Source: Macrostomum hystrix (taxonomy: Eukaryota > Platyhelminthes > Macrostomidae). Taken from it: a stretch of DNA of 64,000 nucleotides. Below the pieces are notes generated by a model, which ran no database searches, had not been told where the DNA came from, and saw only the letters and a list, made by a program, of their open reading frames with translations. The position numbers and the translations under genes are program-made. The DNA lies in the NCBI GenBank assembly GCA_950097015.1, contig CATNEN010000024.1, forward strand, positions 3,105,501 through 3,169,500. The letters are read 5' to 3'. Positions 55,165-64,000 of the stretch are shown here, in pieces (within the stretch, counting starts at the first letter, position 1; each line of letters begins with the position of its first letter).

Positions 55165-55440
55165 TGCTTGCAGGAGAGCTGTGGGCAATGGCACATCATT
55201 TGGTGACAGTAGAGTCAATAAAGCTCATTCCGCTTACTCCTGAGCACACTCACACAGGTGTGTACATCTGCCCCTGACTTTGTCATCGTCAGGCAGAGTA
55301 CACTCTCACAGTAACTTGGAGTTTGGCCCTAAAAAGGCGAAACTCGCACGACAAGCCCCCAAGCCTTTTTTTCGCGGCCCAAATGAATTTGACTTCAACG
55401 CAGAATCGAGCTAGGGACGCTTTATCGAGAGGTAAGAAGA
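55165..55440 (-). mobile_element. SINE family A copy
   Basis: On the - strand: degraded head near 55435, TAGCTCGATTCTGCGTTGAA, body CAGATGTACACACCTGTGTG, 3' end AATGATGTGCCATTGCCCAC near 55170. It follows the PHLDB stop closely and may lie in the 3' UTR. Confidence 0.82.
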
Positions 55441-56039
55441 CCAGAGGTAAGAAAACTCCGAAGCACGGATGCCTCCCTTTTGAATATGCATTTTTTAAGT
55501 CCAGTCAAGAAAGTAAAAGCTTTACTAATCGAAATCTTTAATTATTTTCGCGCTATAAAAAATAAGGCAAACTAACTGACTAGATAAATTCGTATTTGTC
55601 TCTTACTAGAAGTACTCAGTAAGTTAGAGATTATCACAGAAAAACAATTAAGGCTTATTAACATGTGATCGGTACTTTTATTTTGTACTTTTGGGGTCCA
55701 TACGATACCAAGCTAAACCTGATTTTATGTCGTAAAAATTCTATTTAAAGTGAAGAAATACACCAAGTTAAATTGTAGAAAGGAATATTTTTACTAATAA
55801 GCATTCCTTCATTAAGTAATAAAGATTGTTTCAATTTTGTTTTCGGTGAGAGTATGTTATACTCTAGTTCTTTTCTTCACACCAAATTCCCCTCGTCATT
55901 GCTGGATTTGAAAGACCGGTTGACATTGATTGGCCCCTGCATTGGTAATGAGGGAGTCTGCCCTCTCAGAAGCTCTAAGTAGCAATACACGAGCTTATAA
56001 CATCTCACCCATTGTATTGGTTATACGAGGCAAATAAAT
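55441..56039. other. Intergenic spacer
   Basis: AT-rich, no gene recognised; AATAAA near 55820 on the + strand. Confidence 0.4.
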
Positions 56040-59000
56040 TAGTGACACAGAATGGGATTCTGTAAGATTCAGAAAGCGATTCTATAAAATTCAGTAAGTG
56101 ATTCTGTAAGATTCAGTAAGATATTCTGTAATATTCTGTAAGAGATTCTGTAAGATTCTGTAAGAGATTCCATAAAATTCAGTAAGTGATTCTGTAAGAT
56201 TCAGTAAGATATTCTGTAATATTTTGTAAGAGATTCTGTAAGATTCTGTAAGAGATTCCATAAAATTCAGTAAGTGATTCTGTAAGATTCAGTAAGATAT
56301 TCTGTAAGAATTTGTAAGAGATTCAGTAAGATTCTGTAAGAGATTCTATAAAATTCAGTAAGTGATTTTGTAAGATTCTGTAAGAGATTCCGTAAGATTC
56401 TGTAAGAGATTCTGTAAGAGATTCTGTAAGATTCTGTAAGAGATTCTGTAAGATTCTGTAAGAGATTCTGTAAGATTCTGTAAGAGATTCTGTAAGATTC
56501 TGTAAGAGATTCTATAATATTCAGTAAGTGATTTTGTAAGATTCTGTAAGAGATTCCGTAAGATTCTGTAAGAGATTCTGTACGATTCTGTAAGAGATTC
56601 TGTAAGATTCTGTAAGATTCTGTAAGAGATTCTATAAGATTCTGTAAGTGATTCTGTAAGATTCTGTAAGAGATTCTGTAAGATTCTGTAAGAGATTCTG
56701 TAAGATTCTGTAAGAGATTCTGTAAGATTCTGTAAGAGATTCTGTAAGATTCTGTAAGAGATTCTGTAAGATTCTGTAAGAGATTCTGTAAGATTCTGTA
56801 AGAGATTCTGTAAGATTCTGTAAGAGATTCTGTAAGATTCTGTAAGAGATTCTATAATATTCTGTAAGAGATTCTGTAAGATTCTGTAAGAGATTCTGTA
56901 AGATTCTGTAAGACATTCTATAAGATTCTGTAAGAGATTCTGTAAGATTCTGTAAGATTCTGTAAGAGATTCTGTAAGATTCTGTAAGATTCTGTAAGAT
57001 TCTGTAAAAGATTCTGTAAGATTCTGTAAGAGATTCTATAAGATTCTGTAAGTGATTCTGTAAGATTCTGTAAGATATTCTGTAAGATTCTGTAAGATTC
57101 TGTAAGAGATTCTGTAAGAGATTCTGTAAGATTCTGTAAGAGATTCTGTAAGATTCTGTAAGAGATTCTATAAGATTCTGTAAGTGATTCTGTAAGATTC
57201 AGTAAGTGATTCTGTAAGATTCTGTAAGAGATTCTGTAAGATTCTGTAAGAGATTCTGTAAGATTCTGTAAGAGATTCTGAAAGATTCTGTAAGAGATTC
57301 TGTAAAAGATTCTGTAAGATTCTGTAAGAGATTCTGTAAGATTCTGTAAGAGATTCTGTAAGATTCTGTAAGAGATTCTATAAGATTCTGTAAGTGATTC
57401 TGTAAGATTCAGTAAGATATTCTGTAATATTCTGTAAGAGATTCTGTAAGATTCTGTAAGAGATTCTATAAAATTCAGTAAGTGATTCTGTAAGATTCTG
57501 TAAGAGATTCTGTAAGATTCTGTAAGAGATTCTGTAAGATTCTGTAAGAGATTCTGAAAGATTCTGTAAGAGATTCTGTAAAAGATTCTGTAAGATTCTG
57601 TAAGAGATTCTGTAAGATTCTGTAAGAGATTCTGTAAGATTCTGTAAGAGATTCTATAATATTCTGTAAGAGATTCTGTAAGATTCTGTAAGAGATTCTG
57701 TAAGATTCTGTAAGACATTCTATAAGATTCTGTAAGATTCTATAAGATTCTGTAAGAGATTCTAAAAGATTCTGTAAGAGATTCTGTAAGATTCTGTAAG
57801 AGATTCTGTAAGATTCTGTAAGAGATTCTGTAAGAGATTCTGTAAGATTCTGTAAGAGATTCTATAATATTCTGTAAGAGATTCTGTAAGATTCTGTAAA
57901 AGATTCTGTAAGATTCTGTAAGAGATTCTGTAAGATTCTGTAAGAGATTCTGTAAGATTCTGTAAGAGATTCTATAATATTCTGTAAGAGATTCTGTAAG
58001 ATTCTGTAAGAGATTCTGTAAGATTCTGTAAGAGATTCTGTAAGATTCTGTAAGAGATTCTGTAAGATTCTGTAAGAGATTCTATAATATTCAGTAAGTG
58101 ATTTTGTAAGATTCTGTAAGAGATTCCGTAAGATTCTGTAAGAGATTCTGTACGATTCTGTAAGAGATTCTGTAAGCTTCTTTAAGATTCTGTAAGAGAT
58201 TCTATAAGATTCTGTAAGTGATTCTGTAAGATTCTGTAAGAGATTCTGTAAGATTCTGTAAGAGATTCTGTAAGATTCTGTAAGAGATTCTGTAAGATTC
58301 TGTAAGAGATTCTATAAAATTCAGTAAGTGATTCTGTAAGATTTTGTAAGAGATTCTGTAAGATTCTGTAAGAGATTCTGTAATATTCTGTAAGAGATTC
58401 TGTAAGATTCTGTAAGATTCTGTAAGAGATTCTGTAAGATTCTGTAAGAGATTCTATAAGATTCTGTAAGTGATTCTGTAAGATTCTGTAAGATATTCTG
58501 TAAGATTCTGTAAGATTCTGTAAGAGATTCTGTAAGAGATTCTGTAAGGTTCTGTAAGAGATTCTGTAAGATTCTGTAAGAGATTCTATAAAATTCAGTA
58601 AGTGATTCTGTAAGATTTTGTAAGAGATTCTGTAAGATTCTGTAAGAGATTCTGTAATATTCTGTAAGAGATTCTGTAAGATTCTGTAAGATTCTGTAAG
58701 AGATTCTGTAAGATTCTGTAAGAGATTCTATAAGATTCTGTAAGTGATTCTGTAAGATTCTGTAAGATATTCTGTAAGATTCTGTAAGATTCTGTAAGAG
58801 ATTCTGTAAGAGATTCTGTAAGGTTCTGTAAGAGATTCTGTAAGATTCTGTAAGAGATTCTATAAAATTCTGTAAGTGATTCTGTAAGATTCAGTAAGAT
58901 TTTCTGTAATATTCTGTAAGAGATTCTGTAAGATTCTGTAAGAGATTCTATAAAATTCAGTAAGTGATTCTGTAAGATTCTGTAAGAGATTCTGTAAGAT

Positions 59001-62000
59001 TCTGTAAGAGATTCTGTAAGATTCTGTAAGAGATTCTGAAAGATTCTGTAAGAGATTCTGTAAAAGATTCTGTAAGATTCTGTAAGAGATTATGTAAGAT
59101 TCTGTAAGAGATTCTGTAAGATTCTGTAAGAGATTCTATAATATTCTGTAAGAGATTCTGTAAGATTCTGTAAGAGATTCTGTAAGATTCTGTAATACAT
59201 TCTATAAGATTCTGTAAGATTCTATAAGATTCTGTAAGAGATTCTATAAGATTCTGTAAGAGATTCTGTAAGATTCTGTAAGAGATTCTATAATATTCAG
59301 TAAGTGATTTTGTAAGATTCTATAAGATTCTGTAAGAGATTCTATAAGATTCTGTAAGAGATTCTGTAAGATTCTGTAAGAGATTCTATAATATTCAGTA
59401 AGTGATTTTGTAAGATTCTGTAAGAGATTCCGTAAGATTCTTTAAGAGATTCTGTACGATTCTGTAAGAGATTCTGTAAGATTCTGTAAGATTCTGTAAG
59501 AGATTCTATAAGATTCTGTAAGTGATTCTGTAAGATTCTGTAAGAGATTCTGTAAGATTCTGTAAGAGATTCTGTAAGATTCTGTAAGAGATTCTGTAAG
59601 ATTCTGTAAGAGATTCTATAAAATTCAGTAAGTGATTCTGTAAGATTCTGTAAGAGATTCTGTAAGATTCTGTAAGAGATTCTGTAAGATTCTGTAAGAG
59701 ATTCTATAAGATTCTGTAAGAGATTCTATAAAATTCAGTAAGTGATTCTGTAAGATTCTGTAAGAGATTCTGTAAGATTCTGTAAGATTCTGTAAGAGAT
59801 TCTGTAAGATTCTGTAAGATTCTGTAAGAGATTCTGTAAGATTCTGTAAGATTCTGTAAGAGATTCTGTAAGATTCTGTAAGAGATTCTATAAGATTCTG
59901 TAAGTGATTCTGTAAGATTCTGTAAGATATTCTGTAAGATTCTGTAAGATTCTGTAAGAGATTCTGTAAGAGATTCTGTAAGATTCTGTAAGAGATTCTG
60001 TAAGATTCTGTAAGAGATTCTATAAGATTCTGTAAGTGATTCTGTAAGATTCAGTAAGATATTCTGTAATATTCTGTAAGAGATTCTGTAAGATTCTGTA
60101 AGAGATTCTATAAAATTCAGTAAGTGATTCTGTAAGATTCTGTAAGAGATTCTGTAAGAGATTCTGTAAGAGATTCTGTAAGATTCTGTAAGAGATTCTG
60201 AAAGATTCTGTAAGAGATTCTGTAAGATTCTGTAAGAGATTCTGTAAGAGATTCTGTAAGATTCTGTAAGAGATTCTGTAAGATTCTGTAAGAGATTCTG
60301 TAAGATTCTGTAAGAGATTCTATAATATTCTGTAAGAGATTCTGTAAGATTCTGTAAGAGATTCTGTAAGATTCTGTAAGAGATTCTGTAAGATTCTGTA
60401 AGAGATTCTGTAAGATTCTGTAAGAGATTCTATAATATTCAGTAAGTGATTTTGTAAGATTCTGTAAGAGATTCCGTAAGATTCTGTAAGAGATTCTGTA
60501 CGATTCTGTAAGAGATTCTGTAAGATTCTGTAAGATTCTGTAAGAGATTCTGTAAGATTCTGTAAGAGATTCTATCAAATTCAGTAAGTGATTCTGTAAG
60601 ATTCTGTAAGAGATTCTGTAAGATTCTGTAAGAGATTCTGTAATATTCCGTAAGAGATTCTGTAAGATTCTGTAAGATTCTGTAAGAGATTCTGTAAGAT
60701 TCTGTAAGAGATTCTATAAGATTCTGTAAGTGATTCTGTAAGATTCTGTAAGATATTCTGTAAGATTCTGTAAGATTCTGTAAGAGATTCTGTAAGAGAT
60801 TCTTTAAGATTCTCTAAGAGATTCTGTAAGATTCTGTAAGAGATTCTATAAGATTCTGTAAGTGATTCTGTAAGATTCAGTAAGATATTCTGTAATATTC
60901 TATAAGAGATTCTGTAAGATTCTGTAAGAGATTCTATAAAATTCAGTAAGTGATTCTGTAAGATTCTGTAAGAGATTCTGTAAGATTCTGTAAGAGATTC
61001 TGTAAGATTCTGTAAGAGATTCTGAAAGATTCTGTAAGAGATTCTGTAAAAGATTCTGTAAGATTCTGTAAGAGATTCTGTAAGATTCTGTAAGAGATTC
61101 TGTAAGATTCTGTAAGAGATTCTATAATATTCTGTAAGAGATTCTGTAAGATTCTGTAAGAGATTCTGTAAGATTCTGTAAGACATTCTATAAGATTCTG
61201 TAAGATTCTATAAGATTCTGTAAGAGATTCTATAAGATTCTGTAAGAGATTCTGTAAGAGATTCTGTAAGATTCTGTAAGAGATTCTATAATATTCTGTA
61301 AGAGATTCTGTAAGATTCTGTAAAAGATTCTGTAAGATTCTGTAAGAGATTCTGTAAGATTCTGTAAGAGATTCTGTAAGATTCTGTAAGAGATTCTATA
61401 ATATTCTGTAAGAGATTCTGTAAGATTCTGTAAGAGATTCTGTAAGATTCTTTAAGAGATTCTGTAAGATTCTGTAAGAGATTCTGTAAGATTCTGTAAG
61501 AGATTCTATAATATTCAGTAAGTGATTTTGTAAGATTCTGTAAAAGATTCCGTAAGATTCTGTAAGAGATTCTGTACGATTCTGTAAGAGATTCTGTAAG
61601 ATTCTGTAAGATTCTGTAAGAGATTCTATAAGATTCTGTAAGTGATTCTGTAAGATTCTGTAAGAGATTCTGTAAGATTCTGTAAGAGATTCTGTAAGAT
61701 TCTGTTAGAGATTCTATAAGATTCTGTAAGAGATTCTATAAAATTCAGTAAGTGATTCTGTAAGATTCTGTAAGAGATTCTGTAAGATTCTGTAAGAGAT
61801 TCTGTAATATTCTGTAAGAGATTCTGTAAGATTCTGTAAGATTCTGTAAGAGATTCTGTAAGATTCTGTAAGATTCTGTAAGAGATTCTGTAAGATTCTG
61901 TAAGAGATTCTATAAGATTCTGTAAGTGATTCTGTAAGATTCTGTAAGATATTCTGTAAGATTCTGTAAGATTCTGTAAGAGATTCTGTAAGGGATTCTG

Positions 62001-62965
62001 TAAGATTCTGTAAGAGATTCTGTAAGATTCTGTAAGAGATTCTATAATATTCTGTAAGTGATTCTGTAAGATTCAGTAAGATATTCTGTAAGATTCTGTA
62101 AGAGATTCTGTAAGATTCTGTAAGAGATTCTGTAAGATTCTGTAAGAGATTCTATAATATTCTGTAAGAGATTCTGTAAGATTCTGTAAGAGATTCTGTA
62201 AGATTCTGTAAGAGATTCTATAATATTCTGTAAGAGATTCTGTAAGATTCTGTAAGAGATTCTGTAAGATTCTGTAAGAGATTCTGTAAAAGATTCTGTA
62301 AGATTCTGTAAGAGATTCTGTAAGATTCTGTAAGAGATTCTGTAAGATTCTGTAAGAGATTCTATAATATTCTGTAAGAGATTCTGTAAGATTCTGTAAG
62401 AGATTCTGTAAGATTCTGTAAGACATTCTATAAGATTCTGTAAGATTCTATAAGATTCTGTAAGAGATTCTATAAGATTCTGTAAGAGATTCTGTAAGAT
62501 TCTGTAAGAGATTCTGTAAGATTCTGTAAGAGATTCTGTAAGAGATTCTGTAAGATTCTGTAAGAGATTCTATAATATTCTGTAAGAGATTCTCTAAGAT
62601 TCTGTAAAAGATTCTGTAAGATTCTGTAAGAGATTCTGTAAGATTCTGTAAGAGATTCTGTAAGATTCTGTAAGAGATTCTATAATATTCTGTAAGATAT
62701 TCTGTAAGATTCTGTAAGAGATTCTGTAAGATTCTGTAAGACATTCTATAAGATTCTGTAAGATTCTATAAGATTCTGTAAGAGATTCTATAAGATTCTG
62801 TAAGAGATTCTGTAAGATTCTGTAAGAGATTCTGTAAGATTCTGTAAGACATTCTATAAGATTCTGTAAGAGATTCTGTAAGATTCTGTAAGACATTCTA
62901 TAAGATTCTGTAAGATTCTGTAAGTCATTCTATAAGATTCTGTAAGAGATTCTGCAAGATTCTAT
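56040..62965. repeat. 7-kb satellite, 22-bp dimer of 10 + 12
   Basis: The basic word is GATTCTGTAA followed by GATTCTGTAAGA, a 10-mer plus 12-mer alternating to give 22 bp. Diagnostic variants (TGTACGATTCTG, CCGTAAGATTC, TGAAAGATTC, ATAATATTC, AATTCAGTAAGTGATT) recur in fixed order. The TGTACGATT marker lies near 56580, 58150, 59455, 60500 and 61574, showing higher-order blocks of about 1.05 to 1.6 kb. Three 22-bp units equal 66 bp, so - strand frames cycle through 22 residues and remain open. Confidence 0.97.
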
Positions 62966-64000
62966 GCAGGATTATGTGCGTAATTTAGTAATTAAATCTG
63001 TCAGTAATTCAGAAAGCGATTCATTAAGTAATACAAAAAGATTCAGTAAATGTTTTACTAAGCGGTTTATTATGTATATCAGTAGGTATTTCAGTAAGCG
63101 GTTTGGAAAGTATTTCAGTAGGTAATTAAGTAAGCGGTTCAGTAAGTATTTTAGTAGGTAATTAGGCAAGCGGTTAAGTAGGTAGTACGTCTTTCAGTAG
63201 GTAGTTAAGTAAGCGGTTCACTACGTAGTGGGTATTTCACTACGTAGTTCAGTAAGTTTTTTAGTAAATAACCTAGAAAGTGATTTAGTTAGTAATTCAG
63301 TAACTTTTTTAGTAAGTAATTCAGTAACTTTTTTAGTAAGTAATTCAGTAACTTTTTTAGTAAGTAATTCAGTAACTTTTTTAGTAAGTAATTCAGTAAC
63401 TTTTTTAGTAAGTAATTCAGTAACTTTTTTAGTAAGTAATTCAGTAACTTTTTTAGTAAGTAATTCAGTAACTTTTTTAGTAAGTAATTCAGTAACTTTT
63501 TTAGTAAGTAATTCAGTAACTTTTTTAGTAAGTAATTCAGTAACTTTTTTAGTAAGTAATTCAGTAACTTTTTTAGTAAGAAATTCAGTAACTTTTTTAG
63601 TAAGTAAATCAGTAACTTTTTAGTAAGAATTCAGTAATTTTTTAGTAAGTAATTTAGAAAGCGGTTCAGTAAGTATTTCAGTAGGTACTTAAGAAAGTTT
63701 TTAAGTAAGCAATTCAGTAAGTGGTTTTAGAAGATCAATCACAGAGTAATTCAATAAGTACTCGTAATATCGCAAGTAAGCAGTTCAGTAAGAAATTTAG
63801 TAACTAATTCAGTAAGTTTTTATTAAGTAATTAAGAAACTTTCAGTAAGTAAATTAGTAGGTAATTTAGTATGCTGTTCAGTAATTTATTCACAAAGTAA
63901 TTTATTAAGTATTTCAGTAGTTAGTTTAGTAAGTCTTTTAGTAAGTAATTCAGTAAGCGGTTCAGTTAGTATTTTAGAAGTTAATTGAGTATGTGGTTCA
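62966..64000. repeat. Diverged flank of the satellite with a 24-bp sub-array
   Basis: Loose decamers of the type TTCAGTAAGY and TTTAGTAGGT continue to the window end. Inside, 63275-63615 is a tight array of about 14 copies of AGTAATTCAGTAACTTTTTT plus AGTA (24 bp). The repeat field is not finished at the window edge. Confidence 0.9.

Noticed and set aside
56632-62896. - strand frames of up to 266 codons (YRISYRILQNLLQN type)
   Set aside because: Three 22-bp units make 66 bp, so translation cycles with a 22-residue period. No coding evidence beyond absence of stops.
63228-63623. 131-codon frame with VSNSVTFL repeats
   Set aside because: Product of a 24-bp tandem repeat.

Overview
The window is a nuclear genomic segment from an animal. 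It holds multi-exon protein-coding genes with GT-AG introns, AATAAA signals, tRNA-derived SINEs, a LINE and large amounts of tandem repeat, and no sign of operons or bacterial gene structure. The gene set (FBXO36, a PHLDB/LL5 homologue, a METTL27-like methyltransferase, an ionotropic glutamate receptor, a PARP4-like C-terminal protein, a RhoGEF) is metazoan. Divergence from vertebrate families, compact genes and the repeat load suggest an invertebrate, perhaps a lophotrochozoan or free-living flatworm; the species cannot be fixed from sequence alone.

Layout. 1-1.0 kb: last two exons of an unidentified + strand gene, with a 53-bp minisatellite in the intron. 1.86-3.0 kb: terminal exons of an unidentified - strand gene. 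3.85-6.13 kb: FBXO36 homologue (5 exons, 281 aa). 7.26-8.99 kb: FG/poly-Q protein ending in a PARP4-like C-terminal domain. 9.67-10.44 kb: candidate - strand terminal exons. 10.5-11.85 kb: 21-bp array. 12.55-12.83 kb: unidentified - strand exon. 13.16-16.77 kb: LINE with a tRNA-SINE-like head, bracketed by a 13-bp direct repeat. 17.07-18.12 kb: long-TIR DNA element. 18.9-29.25 kb: - strand RhoGEF gene whose introns hold 37-, 26-, 50- and 21-bp arrays. 30.96-36.51 kb: 12-exon ionotropic glutamate receptor, 848 aa. 37.36-38.08 kb: truncated copy of its first exon, running into a SINE tail and a 16-bp array. 38.6-40.86 kb: METTL27-like gene with 21-bp arrays in both introns. 41-43 kb: two arrays. 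43.7-55.06 kb: 3' part of the PHLDB/LL5 gene, its introns almost wholly made of private minisatellites. 56-64 kb: satellite field built on an ATTCTGTAAG/TTCAGTAAG decamer.

The genes do not form a pathway; this is an ordinary mixed-function animal gene neighbourhood. Exon models were built by hand from frame, splice consensus and reading-phase compatibility. Where all phases agree (FBXO36, iGluR, METTL27-like, PHLDB) confidence is high. The most distinctive features are the composite SINE-LINE unit, the complementary purine and pyrimidine minisatellites around a PHLDB exon, the divergent gate motif and exon-1 relic of the glutamate receptor, and the recurrence of 21-bp repeat units at unrelated loci.
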